Shown piece by piece: positions 27,444 through 35,821 of a DNA stretch of 64,000 nt. The notes beneath the pieces are model-generated. The model saw only the letters and a list, made by a program, of their open reading frames with translations. It made no database searches and had not been told where the DNA came from. Both the position numbers and the translations under genes were made by a program. Where the stretch lies: the NCBI RefSeq assembly GCF_900142395.1, contig NZ_FRAS01000019.1:17021-81020 (forward strand), given 5' to 3'. Every line of letters starts with the position of its first letter. Positions within the stretch are counted from its first letter, which is position 1. This DNA comes from Hymenobacter psychrotolerans DSM 18569 (GTDB lineage Bacteria > Bacteroidota > Bacteroidia > Cytophagales > Hymenobacteraceae).

Positions 27444-28883
27444 ATGGAAACCCGGCCCCATTTCAATAAAACAAAAATTGTTGCCACCGTTGGCCCCGCG
27501 TCCAACACCTACGAAAAGCTGGGCATGCTCATGCGCGAAGGTGTAGATGTATTCCGCCTCAACTTCTCGCACGGCTCCCACGAAGACCACCTTGCCGTTA
27601 TCAACACGGTGCGCCGCCTCAACAAGGATATGCGCATGAACGTGGGGTTGTTGCAGGACCTGCAGGGCCCCAAAATCCGCCTCGGCGAAGTAGAGGGCGG
27701 TGGCGTGGAAATAAAGGCCGGCGACAAGATCAAGCTGGTGTGCGGCGAGAAGGAAATCAGCACGGCTACGCGCCTGAGCACGATTTATCTGGGTCTGGCC
27801 CGCGACGTGAAGGCCGGCGACATGATTCTCATCGACGATGGCAAGATTGAGCTGCGCGTGCTGGCCACCGACCGGGAGCAGGAGGTAGATGTAGAGGTGA
27901 TTTACGGCGGCCTCGTGAAGCCCCGCAAAGGCATCAACCTGCCCGACTCGGAAGTATCGGCGCCGAGCATGACCGAAAAGGACATTGAAGACCTGAAATT
28001 TGGCCTCGAAAACGATGTGGACTGGGTGGCGCTGTCGTTTGCGCGCCGCGCCGAGGACATCCGCTTCATTAAAACCCTGATTGCGGAGAGCGGCAAAACG
28101 GCCCGTGTCATTGCCAAGATCGAAACGCCGGAAGGCCTCAAAAACCTCGACGAAATCATTGCCATTACGGACGCCGTGATGGTGGCCCGCGGCGACCTGG
28201 GCGTGGAAGTGAAGATGGAGGAAGTACCGATGGCGCAGAAGCTCATCATTGAGAAGTGCAACAAGGCCGGCAAGCCCGTGATTGTGGCCACGCAGATGAT
28301 GGAAAGCATGATTACGGCCCCTCGCCCCACCCGCGCCGAAACCAGCGACGTGGCCAATGCCGTGCTGGATGGCGCCGATGCCGTGATGCTGTCGGCGGAA
28401 ACTGCCGTGGGCGCTTATCCGGCCGAGGTAATCCGCTCGATGGTAGGCACGATTATGAGTGTGGAAACGCGCCGCGAATCACTCTACCACCACTGGTTCC
28501 CCATCGACCCGACTTCGCCGTCGTTCATGGTCGACAGCGTGCTGTCGGCGGCCTGCCACCTGGCCAAAAATACGGGCGCCAAGGCCATTACCGGCATGAC
28601 GCACCGCGGCTACACCGCCTTCCAGATTGCGAAGTATCGTCCCAAAGCCAACATCTTCATCTTCACCGACAACCGCTCTTTGCTCACGACGCTAAGCCTG
28701 ATCTGGGGCGTGCGCGGCTTCTACTACGACCGGATGGTGAGCACCGACAGCTCCGTCTCTGACATCAAATACGTGCTGACTACCACCGGCCACCTCAACA
28801 AAGGGGACGTGTTCATCAACACGGCTTCCATGCCCATCAACGAGAAGGGCAAAACCAATATGGTGAAGGTGAGCGTAGCCTAA
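27444..28883 (+). CDS. pyk: Pyruvate kinase
   Basis: A 479-residue glycolytic enzyme that converts phosphoenolpyruvate and ADP to pyruvate and ATP. Motifs follow the family order: KTKIVATVGPAS at the N-terminus, FRLNFSHGSHEDH, LLQDLQGPKIRLGE, the active-site block RVIAKIETPEGLKNLDEI and MVARGDLGVEV, then the K/Mg-site region VIVATQMMESMI and DAVMLSAETAVGAYP. The C-terminal domain is complete. The ATG at 27444 gives the normal N-terminus; the upstream start at 27351 would run through the palindrome at 27306-27387. A bidirectional terminator follows. Confidence 0.97.
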   Translation: METRPHFNKTKIVATVGPASNTYEKLGMLMREGVDVFRLNFSHGSHEDHLAVINTVRRLNKDMRMNVGLLQDLQGPKIRLGEVEGGGVEIKAGDKIKLVCGEKEISTATRLSTIYLGLARDVKAGDMILIDDGKIELRVLATDREQEVDVEVIYGGLVKPRKGINLPDSEVSAPSMTEKDIEDLKFGLENDVDWVALSFARRAEDIRFIKTLIAESGKTARVIAKIETPEGLKNLDEIIAITDAVMVARGDLGVEVKMEEVPMAQKLIIEKCNKAGKPVIVATQMMESMITAPRPTRAETSDVANAVLDGADAVMLSAETAVGAYPAEVIRSMVGTIMSVETRRESLYHHWFPIDPTSPSFMVDSVLSAACHLAKNTGAKAITGMTHRGYTAFQIAKYRPKANIFIFTDNRSLLTTLSLIWGVRGFYYDRMVSTDSSVSDIKYVLTTTGHLNKGDVFINTASMPINEKGKTNMVKVSVA

Positions 28884-28901
28884 CGGCTCATCTTGCAGCT
28901 A

Positions 28902-28941
28902 TAGAAAAGGCCCGTCTGATGGATCAGACGGGCCTTTTCTA
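28902..28941. terminator. Bidirectional terminator after pyk
   Basis: Perfect 19-base arms around a 2-base centre, A-rich on the left and T-rich on the right. It serves pyk (+) and the T9SS cargo gene (-, stop at 28960). Confidence 0.9.
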
Positions 28942-28959
28942 TGAGTATAGTGCGGTTGC

Positions 28960-30471
28960 CTAGTGCTGCAGACGCAGTTGCTGCGGCGCTTCTCCGGCAG
29001 CCTGCACTTCCACTATATACAGGCCGCCGGGCAAGCGCTGAAGCGCAAGTGTAGCGGTGCTTTGCCCGATGGCAAGCTGCTGGCGCAGGACCGCACGCCC
29101 CAGGTTGTCGAGCACCCGGATGGCGGTGCTTGCCCGCGCCGGAGCCGGCAGTGTGAGCGTAGCGGTTTCGGCGGCCGGGTTCGGATACAGCTGGAACGTG
29201 GCCGCCGCGCGGGCAGCTTTGACCGGCAGCAGCGTAGCAAAATCAGTGCGGACACCACAGGTTTGGACCACGCCGTTGATGGTGCGGCGGGAATAGGTGA
29301 GGGTGTGTTCATACTGCGCTACCGGCCCTACTCCTTCGGCTACCAGTTGTTTCCAGCCAGCGGCATCAATACCGGGCACATACGTGTATTGGCCACTGGC
29401 AGGGTTTCCGTATAGCATTTCCTGCTGCAACAGTGCCGGACCGCCGCAGCTGCCGCCCGCCCGGGTGGGCACCACCGGATGCCCCATCATCATGGAATTT
29501 GTGCCGGGCTGTTGCGGCCTGTACTCATACGCCAGCAGGTCCGTATTAATGGGCAGCACCTGGTAGGCAGCCTGCAAGTTGCCAGCCCAACGCCCCGTAC
29601 GCCGGGAGGCTGCTAGCCGCACCGTAGTAACCGGCGAAACAGTGGTGCCCAACCCCGGGCAGCCAGGCGCATTGCTGTACGCCATCTTGCTCTGCTGCCG
29701 GAATGTGTAGATGATGCTGTCGTTCGTTACTTGTCGGGCCAGCACTTTGCGCAGCAGCCACCCTTGGTAGCAGGGAAAAGAACTCATCATGATAGGCTCC
29801 TGCTCGTAACCCAACTCATCGCCGGGCTGCAGATCCAGCAGCATGAGCGGGTTGTAGTAGCTTAGGCCGGCCGGCGCGGGGCGGCGGGCCAACGTGAGCA
29901 TCGAAGCGCGGGGAGAGTACACCAGCAGATTTCTGGGAGCCGACACGAGGCCATAGTTCTTGCTCAGCACCACATTAAGCCCGCTGGGGTTCCCCACCCT
30001 GAACGTTACAATAGAATCCGGCACGCCATCAATGAGAGCGGTGCCGCGCGATACGAGAGTGGTAGTCATACCAATGTCAATATCCAAGCTTGTCCAGGTC
30101 GTACCTACCGGAGCGAATGGCTTCAGAACTATCCATCTGTCCAGCACAAACGGCCCCGAGGTTCCTCCGTTCCAAAGCAGTACATAAGTTCGTTGCGCCA
30201 CGTTGTAGCGCATTTGCTGCCCGAACTGGTTGTTAGGTGACTTCTGCCACGAAAAGCTGGTGGCGCGCCGCATGATACGGTTGAAGTAATACACCGAGTC
30301 GGCGCCGCTCACGCCTGCGGAGTCGAGGCGCAGCGTTAGAATGGTGTCGGCGGAGGCGCCCCGGAAGGCGTGCACGTCGCCGTTCGGCCGGAAGGGGCGC
30401 CAGTTCTGGGCCGTGGCCTGCAAACCGCACAGGCAGGCACACAGAATCAGTAAGAGGTAGAGTTTTTTCAC
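28960..30471 (-). CDS. Secreted protein of unknown function with T9SS sorting domain
   Basis: A 503-residue exported protein. A signal peptide starts at the GTG at 30471 (VKKLYLLLILCACLCGLQATAQ). The longer frame to 30567 is rejected because it would cross the rpsT terminator at 30545-30578. The middle, about 400 residues, has no domain I recognise; it is rich in Tyr, Gly and Pro. The last about 85 residues form a type A T9SS signal: FQLYPNPAAETATLTL, then RVLDNLGRAVLRQ and LPGGLYIVEVQ. It should be exported by Sec and then carried to the cell surface by T9SS. Confidence 0.8.
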   Translation of the reverse strand: MKKLYLLLILCACLCGLQATAQNWRPFRPNGDVHAFRGASADTILTLRLDSAGVSGADSVYYFNRIMRRATSFSWQKSPNNQFGQQMRYNVAQRTYVLLWNGGTSGPFVLDRWIVLKPFAPVGTTWTSLDIDIGMTTTLVSRGTALIDGVPDSIVTFRVGNPSGLNVVLSKNYGLVSAPRNLLVYSPRASMLTLARRPAPAGLSYYNPLMLLDLQPGDELGYEQEPIMMSSFPCYQGWLLRKVLARQVTNDSIIYTFRQQSKMAYSNAPGCPGLGTTVSPVTTVRLAASRRTGRWAGNLQAAYQVLPINTDLLAYEYRPQQPGTNSMMMGHPVVPTRAGGSCGGPALLQQEMLYGNPASGQYTYVPGIDAAGWKQLVAEGVGPVAQYEHTLTYSRRTINGVVQTCGVRTDFATLLPVKAARAAATFQLYPNPAAETATLTLPAPARASTAIRVLDNLGRAVLRQQLAIGQSTATLALQRLPGGLYIVEVQAAGEAPQQLRLQH

Positions 30472-30544
30472 GGAGAATGAGCTTACAGGTACAGAAAAAA
30501 GGATAAGCCGAAAAGATAGAGAATATTCGATACAAATAAAACGC

Positions 30545-30578
30545 GAGAAGGCCCCGCACTTGCGCACGGGGCCTTCTC
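30545..30578 (-). terminator. Terminator of rpsT
   Basis: A perfect 12-bp stem (30545-30556 with 30567-30578). On the - strand it is followed by GCGTTTTATTT. It sits downstream of the rpsT stop at 30610. Confidence 0.85.
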
Positions 30579-30609
30579 TATAAAAAGAGCAGAAAGTTAC
30601 TGGTGCTGC

Positions 30610-30867
30610 TTAGGCGGCCAGCGACTTCACGAACTTAGCCAGCTTCGACTTGTTGTTGGCGGCTTTGTTCTTGTGGATGATGTTCTTTTTGGCCAGACGG
30701 TCCAGCATCGACGATACTTTCTTCAGCAGCTCCTGAGCGGCCGTAGCGTCGGTGGTGCCACGCAGCTTCTTGATAGCTGTGCGGGTAGATTTAGCCTGGT
30801 AACGGTTCAGCACGCGCTTAGCTTCGTTGGAACGGATGCGCTTGAGGGCTGACTTGTGATTTGCCAT
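30610..30867 (-). CDS. rpsT: 30S ribosomal protein S20
   Basis: An 85-residue basic ribosomal protein that binds 16S rRNA. It begins MANHKSALKRIRSNEAKR and ends NKSKLAKFVKSLAA, as in the family. It is a single gene with a consensus promoter (30917-30947) and its own terminator. Confidence 0.98.
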   Translation of the reverse strand: MANHKSALKRIRSNEAKRVLNRYQAKSTRTAIKKLRGTTDATAAQELLKKVSSMLDRLAKKNIIHKNKAANNKSKLAKFVKSLAA

Positions 30868-30916
30868 GAGTAGGAGAAATGAACGTTCTGCTCGGTTTCA
30901 ATTCGGATTGGGTGGG

Positions 30917-30947
30917 CAAAGGTAAGGCTTTGAATGGAAAGTGCAAA
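30917..30947 (-). promoter_or_regulatory. Consensus promoter of rpsT
   Basis: On the - strand: TTTG (30944-30947), exactly 19 bases, TACCTTTG (30917-30924). This is a full match to the Bacteroidota housekeeping promoter, 49 bases before the ATG. Confidence 0.85.
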
Positions 30948-31134
30948 CTGTCGGGCCCGAATTTCACTGGGTGGTTTGTGCAAGCCACTCCGGTTTCTGC
31001 CGCTGTTGAAAGTAGGCATGCCGAACTTTTTTAATCAAAATGGGTTGAAAAATGAGCCTAAAACCCTAAATTCTACACCTGCACCACCCGGCAATTCCAG
31101 CCTCATCTTTTACGCGGCGCTGCCACCCTGCCCC

Positions 31135-32118
31135 ATGCCTCTCGTTACCGAATCCCGCTATCAGCCACCCTTTTACCTGTTCAATGGCCACTTACAGACC
31201 ATTGTACCCAGCCTGTGGCGGGAAGTGCCCGACGTGCGCTATCAGCGCGAACGGGTAGAAACCAACGACGGTGACTTTCTGGACCTCGACTGGTCGCGGC
31301 TGACCGACCAGATAGCGGATACGCTCTGTATTGTGTCGCATGGGCTGGAAGGCGACGCGGGGAGGCCGTACGTACGGGGCATGGTGCGCGCCCTAAACCG
31401 GGCCGGCTTTGACGCGCTGGCCTGGAACTACCGCAGCTGCAGCGGCGAAATGAACCGCCTGCTCCGCTCCTACCACCTCGGCGACACCAACGACCTGGAT
31501 TTTGTGGTGCGCCACGCCCTGAGCAAGCTGCGCTACCGTCGCGTATTCCTGACCGGCTTTTCGGCCGGCGGCAACGTAACGCTGAAGTACTTAGGCGAGC
31601 AGCCGGAGCGGGTGCCGCGCGAAGTGGAACGCGCCGCCGTTTTCTCCGTCCCAACTGACCTAAAGGCCAGCTCCTACCACATTGCCCGGTTCGAAAACCG
31701 AGTCTATCTGAAGCGTTTCCTGAAAACGCTACGCGAAAAGATGCGCCAGAAAGCCGCCCTTCTCCCCGACCAGGTAGACCTCACCGACCTCGACCTGCTC
31801 CAGGATTTCCCACAGTTCGACGACCGGTTTACGGCGCCTATGCACGGCTTCAAATCGGCGGAGGAGTACTACGAACACGCCAGCTCCGGGCGCTACCTGA
31901 GCGGCATCCGCATCCCGACGCTGCTCGTCAACGCTCAGAACGACCCGTTTCTGCCGCCCACCTGCTTCCCCCGCGACGCTGCAGCGCACAGCGAGTTCGT
32001 GTTCCTGGAAACGCCTTCCGACGGCGGCCACGTCGGTTTTGGCGAAGGCACGCCCGATGGTGAGTATTACTCGGAACGCCGCGCCGTGGAGTTTCTGACG
32101 GCGGAAGTGCCAGGGTAG
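31135..32118 (+). CDS. YheT-family alpha/beta hydrolase
   Basis: A 327-residue predicted serine hydrolase or esterase of the YheT/EMB8 group. The triad is visible: S143 in the nucleophile elbow GFSAGGN, D270 in LLVNAQNDPF and H299 in DGGHVGF. The oxyanion region is VSHGLEGDAGRPYVRG, and the family block DALAWNYRSCSGE is present. The substrate is unknown; short-chain or lipid esters are likely from the family. The ATG at 31135 (MPLVTESRYQPPF) is chosen over that at 30934, whose extra 67 residues are not hydrolase-like and overlap the rpsT promoter region. Confidence 0.9.
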   Translation: MPLVTESRYQPPFYLFNGHLQTIVPSLWREVPDVRYQRERVETNDGDFLDLDWSRLTDQIADTLCIVSHGLEGDAGRPYVRGMVRALNRAGFDALAWNYRSCSGEMNRLLRSYHLGDTNDLDFVVRHALSKLRYRRVFLTGFSAGGNVTLKYLGEQPERVPREVERAAVFSVPTDLKASSYHIARFENRVYLKRFLKTLREKMRQKAALLPDQVDLTDLDLLQDFPQFDDRFTAPMHGFKSAEEYYEHASSGRYLSGIRIPTLLVNAQNDPFLPPTCFPRDAAAHSEFVFLETPSDGGHVGFGEGTPDGEYYSERRAVEFLTAEVPG

Positions 32119-32234
32119 TAGTGGTAGTAAGAATTCTTGCTTAACGCAATGTGAGTTATAAGCGCGGCCTTGGAAAAGTGGCGATTTTCGTCCTTGCCTA
32201 ATTTTTGTTGCTGGTATAGCACTTCTGCTTGATA

Positions 32235-32882
32235 CTACCCATCATCTTCAGTTGTCCAATAGTTAGGTATTCTCTTTTTGGCCGGAAACTCTTCCAAATC
32301 ACTGATATGGTCTGTTTGGTGGAAAATATCCTTAATCAACCAGCTTTGTAATGTATCTGCCCACAGCGAGCCGTAGACATAAGCTTGGTTGATATCTTTG
32401 TTCTTATAATAAACTGGTGTAAGGAAGTATACCGGATTAGTATGGTTGTCAACTATCATAAAGTAGAAATCATTAATTGGAAAGACAAAGGGAATTCCTT
32501 CCTCCTTTATCTTGCTTATGGTTAACCCTTTAATAACTAATCTCTCCTCTATAGCCTGCTTTATTTGAGTAAGGTGCTCCGGGTAAGAGAAGTAGATGGG
32601 GGCATAGGAATAGGGCAAGCCTTCCTCTCCATAAATATTTACGCCTGGCAAATCAGTACCATTCATCACTCGATAAAAAGCAATCAACTCTTCAGGGAAC
32701 TCGAATCCTACTTCCCGCTGAAAGTCAAGCAGCTCTTGCTTTGTCAAACCGGGCCGCCATTTTGTTCCTTTTTGATGTTGCAGCCCATATGCTTCCCTAT
32801 CTAGTTCTAGTTCAGCAAAATGCTTTTCGCTCTGAGCTTTAAACAAAGTCATAAACTCGCTGAAAGCAGTATTATAATTCAT
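32235..32882 (-). CDS. SMI1/KNR4 (SUKH) family protein
   Basis: A 215-residue cytoplasmic protein of the SUKH superfamily, known chiefly as immunity proteins for polymorphic and contact-dependent toxins. Typical blocks are GLTKQELLDFQREVGFEFPEELIAFYRVMNGTDL, then VFPINDFYFMIVDN. The gene is clearly richer in A+T than its neighbours and uses different codons, so recent transfer is likely. No toxin gene is next to it: on one side is the yheT-like hydrolase, on the other rsmG. It may be an orphan immunity gene; an unrelated regulatory role, as for yeast Knr4, cannot be excluded. Confidence 0.85.
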   Translation of the reverse strand: MNYNTAFSEFMTLFKAQSEKHFAELELDREAYGLQHQKGTKWRPGLTKQELLDFQREVGFEFPEELIAFYRVMNGTDLPGVNIYGEEGLPYSYAPIYFSYPEHLTQIKQAIEERLVIKGLTISKIKEEGIPFVFPINDFYFMIVDNHTNPVYFLTPVYYKNKDINQAYVYGSLWADTLQSWLIKDIFHQTDHISDLEEFPAKKRIPNYWTTEDDG

Positions 32883-33100
32883 CGTGTATAAGGCTACTGG
32901 TGAGCGTGGGCCTAAGGTAGTATGATGCAGAAGCGCAGCAGGCCTTTTATGTGTTGATAACGACGGTTATAACTTGTAAAAGGCCTACCTATTCCACTAC
33001 TGCGGCTATACTGCTGCCCGGCTTGCTGTATGTGCTACTAAGCCACCTAGCGTCGTGCTTCCTGCTCCAGCTACGGGTTGAGTGCCTTCACGAGCCCCTC

Positions 33101-33733
33101 CTATTCTGGCCTCACCGAGTTAGTAGGCACAAACACCACCTTCTTCGTCTCGAAGAATTCTTCAGTATAAAAGTCGCTCAGGTTGTACACTGTGGCTTTG
33201 AGGCCGGATTCTTCGATTTCCTCGGTCAGGTCGCCGCCTTTGAGGTAGTAGAGGCCGCTGGTGGCGTCGCCGTTGGGCTTGTAGCGGTGCGCAATCCAGG
33301 TGTGGAAGGTGGCGAGGCGGGCCACGGCGCGGCTCACCACGTAGTCGTACTTGGTGCGCAGCTGCTCGGCCCGGATCTGCTCAGCCGTGACGTTGGTGAG
33401 GTTCAGGTCGCGGGCCATTTCCTGTACCGCGTGTATCTTTTTGCCAATGCTGTCGACGAGGTGAAACTTCACTTCCGGGAACAGAATAGCCAGCGGCAGG
33501 CCCGGCAGACCACCACCCGTGCCTACATCCAGCACCGAGCTGCCGGCCGGAAACTCAATCACCTTGGCAATGCCCAGCGAGTGCAGAAAGTGGCGCTCCG
33601 CGAGGTTGTCCACATCAGTGCGGGCCACTAGGTTGAGCCGCTCGTTCCAGCCGCGAAACTCGGTATCGAGCTGGCTGAACAGCTTGCGCTGGTGGTCGGT
33701 GAGGTGCGGGAAGTAGTGGTTGATGATGTGCAT
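33101..33733 (-). CDS. rsmG: 16S rRNA (guanine(527)-N(7))-methyltransferase RsmG
   Basis: A 210-residue SAM-dependent methyltransferase that modifies G527 (E. coli numbering) of 16S rRNA. The SAM-binding block is SVLDVGTGGGLPGLPLAILFP near residue 70. WNERLNLVARTDVDNLAERHFLHSL precedes it, and VVSRAVARLATFHTWI is the expected later motif. The ATG at 33733 lies 7 bases after a -7 element (33741-33748), so the mRNA is probably leaderless; the ATG at 33769 would be upstream of that promoter. A palindromic element starts 21 bases further upstream. Confidence 0.95.
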   Translation of the reverse strand: MHIINHYFPHLTDHQRKLFSQLDTEFRGWNERLNLVARTDVDNLAERHFLHSLGIAKVIEFPAGSSVLDVGTGGGLPGLPLAILFPEVKFHLVDSIGKKIHAVQEMARDLNLTNVTAEQIRAEQLRTKYDYVVSRAVARLATFHTWIAHRYKPNGDATSGLYYLKGGDLTEEIEESGLKATVYNLSDFYTEEFFETKKVVFVPTNSVRPE

Positions 33734-33740
33734 GGTGCGG

Positions 33741-33748
33741 CAAAGGTA
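33741..33748 (-). promoter_or_regulatory. -7 promoter element for rsmG
   Basis: TACCTTTG on the - strand, ending 7 bases before the ATG at 33733. The -33 element is not recognisable. Confidence 0.55.
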
Positions 33749-33769
33749 AACACGTCCGTCATTCCTCAT

Positions 33770-33874
33770 CTGTCATCCTGAGCGGAGCGAAGGACCTTAC
33801 CACATTGTGAACATCCGTTGTAACAACGACTCTTGCTAACATGACAAGATCCTTCGCTCCGCTCGGGATGACAG
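33770..33874. repeat. MITE-like palindromic element
   Basis: A 105-base element with 29-base terminal arms (33770-33798 and 33846-33874; two mismatches) and a perfect 13-base palindrome at 33816-33828 inside. It lies between rsmG and the ECF sigma gene. The arm TGTCATCCTGAGCGGAGCGA resembles, from memory, a repeat scattered through Hymenobacter-like genomes. There is no coding capacity. Confidence 0.8.
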
Positions 33875-33895
33875 GCAAGAAAAAGTAAGCATAAA

Positions 33896-33923
33896 AAAAG
33901 CCCCGACCTGCGCCGGGGCTTTT
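33896..33923 (-). terminator. Terminator of the glycosyltransferase-sigma operon
   Basis: A perfect 10-bp stem (33896-33905 with 33914-33923) with a T-tract on the - strand, just after the sigma stop at 33927. Confidence 0.88.
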
Positions 33924-33926
33924 CAC

Positions 33927-34544
33927 TTATATAATTTCTTTTTTGTTCTTCACCATGTCATAGAGCAGCTCGCGGGCGCGGTGCAGCTGGGCTTTCACGG
34001 TGCCGAGCGGGGCTTTCAGCTCCTGCGCTATTTCCTCGTAGCTCAACTCATCGAAGTAGCGCAACGTTACGAGGCGCTGGTACTTGTCGGGCAGCCGCGA
34101 CACCACGTGCTGCATGATTTCGATTTTCTGGTTCTTGATGGTCGTCTCCTGCGGGTTCAGGTTCTGGTCGCGGAAGTCGATGGTAATTTCGTCGCCGTTG
34201 TCGATTTTGATGGCCGAGTCAATCGACATCGTCTTGATTTTATTCTTCCGAATAAAGTCGATGCAGTTGTTGGTAGCAATGCGGAACAGCCAGGTGCTGA
34301 AGGCAAACTCGGGGTTGAACTTGTGCAGGTTGCGGAAGGCTTTGGCGAAGGCTTCGATGGTGAGGTCCTCGGCATCATCGGGGTTGCGCACCATCTTCAG
34401 CACTACGTGGTACACCGGCTTCTTATAGATCTGCATCAGCTCGGCGTAGGCCTTCTCATCACTATTCTCCACGGCCGCCCGAATCAGCTTGAAATCGTGC
34501 TTGGCTTTAGCGGAGAACTGTTTTTCCTGATTGTTTACTTCCAT
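33927..34544 (-). CDS. ECF-type RNA polymerase sigma factor
   Basis: A 205-residue sigma-70 family protein of ECF (RpoE-like) size. Region 2 is NPDDAEDLTIEAFAKAFRNL and STWLFRIATNNCIDFIRKNK. Region 4 is VSRLPDKYQRLVTLRYFDEL and LSYEEIAQELKAPLGTVKAQ, a normal helix-turn-helix. The ATG at 34544 is chosen; the longer open frame (to 35075) is only a shadow of the glycosyltransferase gene. The start overlaps that gene's stop by 10 bases, so the two are translationally coupled. No anti-sigma gene is next to it, which suggests a constitutive or otherwise controlled ECF factor. Confidence 0.93.
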   Translation of the reverse strand: MEVNNQEKQFSAKAKHDFKLIRAAVENSDEKAYAELMQIYKKPVYHVVLKMVRNPDDAEDLTIEAFAKAFRNLHKFNPEFAFSTWLFRIATNNCIDFIRKNKIKTMSIDSAIKIDNGDEITIDFRDQNLNPQETTIKNQKIEIMQHVVSRLPDKYQRLVTLRYFDELSYEEIAQELKAPLGTVKAQLHRARELLYDMVKNKKEII

Positions 34545-35659
34545 CGGAGGGTGCGGTAGAGGAACAGCGACATTCCCAGAGCGAAATAATAAAAAAAGTA
34601 GACAACGTCCAGCACGGGCAGCAACGCCACCGGCAACGGGTCGTCGAGGCGCCGGCTGAGGCGCTGATAGGTGAAGCAGACCATTGCAGTACGCACCACC
34701 CACAGCCCGGCCAAAGGTATCCAATCGGGCCGGGAAAACAGCGCCGCAGCGCTGACCCCATAGAAAAGCAGATTGCTCCCTATAAAGTTTCCCAGCCGCA
34801 ACCTGTCGGAAAGCCGGTAGCGCCGGCCCGCCGACAAATGCCGCCGCTTTTGCCGCCACCAGGCCGTCCAGGTTTGGGACGGTTCGGAGAGGGTATGAGC
34901 GCCTGGCTCGGCCACCACCGCCACCCGCGCGCCCCGGGCCACGGCGTCCTGCACCAGCAGGTCGTCGTCGCCGGAGAGGCTGCGGATATGGGAGGCAAAG
35001 CCCTTGGTGGAAGTGAAGACCTGCCGGGTGTAGGCCAGGTTGCGGCCCACGCCCATGTAGGGCTTGCCCCGCCACGCGAAAGACAGATACTGTCCGCCGG
35101 TGAGCAGGGTTTCAAACCGGATTAATTTATTTAGAAACCCTTCTTCCGGGGCATACGCCGAGTAGCCCAGCACCATATCAGCAGGCTGCCGAAAACCGTG
35201 CTGCATCCGGCTGAGCCAGTGATTGGTAGCCGGAATGCAGTCGGCGTCGGTGAAGAGCAGCTGCGGATAGCGCGCCGTTTTGATGCCCAGCGTGAGGGCG
35301 TATTTTTTGGGCGCCAGGCCGGCGGGCGTGCGGTCTATGGTCACGAGGCGCACGTTGGGGTAATACTGCACCAGCTGCTGCACATACAGAAACGTGTCGT
35401 CGCTGGAACGGTCGTCGATGAGCACGATTTCGAAGCCGGCCGGGTACTCCTGCTGGAGCAGCAGCGGCAGCAGGCGGCGCAGGTTTTCGAGCTCATTGTG
35501 GGCACACACCAGCACCGATACCGGCTGCGCGGCGGCCTCATCGGGCTCCGGCTCGGGCGGACGGTTGGCGAAGGGTAGGAAGTAGTAGGCGGCGTAGTAC
35601 AGCTGCACCAGCACGCAGGCCAGCAGCAGCCAGATGGCCGGGGAAAAATCGAACAACAA
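34535..35659 (-). CDS. Family 2 glycosyltransferase, membrane-bound
   Basis: A 374-residue GT-A fold enzyme with one N-terminal membrane helix (about 7-28) and two or three C-terminal helices (from about 295). The nucleotide-sugar motifs are VSVLVCAHNELENLRRLLP, IVLIDDRSSDDT, the DxD-like LLFTDADCIPA, and later LSGDDDLLVQDA with the processive-type WWRQKRRHLSAG. It resembles enzymes that add sugars to lipid carriers or polysaccharide. The acceptor is unknown. It shares an operon with the ECF sigma gene downstream (10-base overlap) and is divergent from tgt. Confidence 0.88.
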   Translation of the reverse strand: MLFDFSPAIWLLLACVLVQLYYAAYYFLPFANRPPEPEPDEAAAQPVSVLVCAHNELENLRRLLPLLLQQEYPAGFEIVLIDDRSSDDTFLYVQQLVQYYPNVRLVTIDRTPAGLAPKKYALTLGIKTARYPQLLFTDADCIPATNHWLSRMQHGFRQPADMVLGYSAYAPEEGFLNKLIRFETLLTGGQYLSFAWRGKPYMGVGRNLAYTRQVFTSTKGFASHIRSLSGDDDLLVQDAVARGARVAVVAEPGAHTLSEPSQTWTAWWRQKRRHLSAGRRYRLSDRLRLGNFIGSNLLFYGVSAAALFSRPDWIPLAGLWVVRTAMVCFTYQRLSRRLDDPLPVALLPVLDVVYFFYYFALGMSLFLYRTLRWK

Positions 35660-35682
35660 AACGCGAACAGTGAATTAGCCCG

Positions 35683-35690
35683 CAAAAGTA
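35683..35690 (-). promoter_or_regulatory. -7 element for the glycosyltransferase-sigma operon
   Basis: TACTTTTG on the - strand, 23 bases before the ATG at 35659. No matching -33 element is seen. Confidence 0.5.
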
Positions 35691-35710
35691 GGCATTCGGG
35701 GCGGGTGGAG

Positions 35711-35718
35711 TACCTTTG
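35711..35718 (+). promoter_or_regulatory. -7 promoter element for tgt
   Basis: TACCTTTG, back to back with the element at 35683-35690 of the divergent operon. The -33 site is not recognisable. Confidence 0.5.
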
Positions 35719-35821
35719 CAGCGGGCTTAGTTAGCGGCGGCAGCCCACCTGTTTGCAGCGTGTTGCATTCCGGACGACCAACTACCTGCCTGCTGCCCGC
35801 CCCGACAACTCACTCCTTCGC

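Noticed and set aside
28960..30567. 535-codon form of the T9SS cargo protein
   Set aside because: The extension crosses the rpsT terminator and would bury the signal peptide; the GTG at 30471 is preferred.
32940..32986. Hairpin (10-base arms) between the SUKH gene and rsmG
   Set aside because: The loop is 27 bases and there is no T-tract; a weak structure that may be chance. The surrounding 218 bases show no gene.
33927..35075. 382-codon form of the sigma factor gene
   Set aside because: The first about 177 codons are a shadow of the glycosyltransferase gene; the sigma fold starts at the ATG at 34544.
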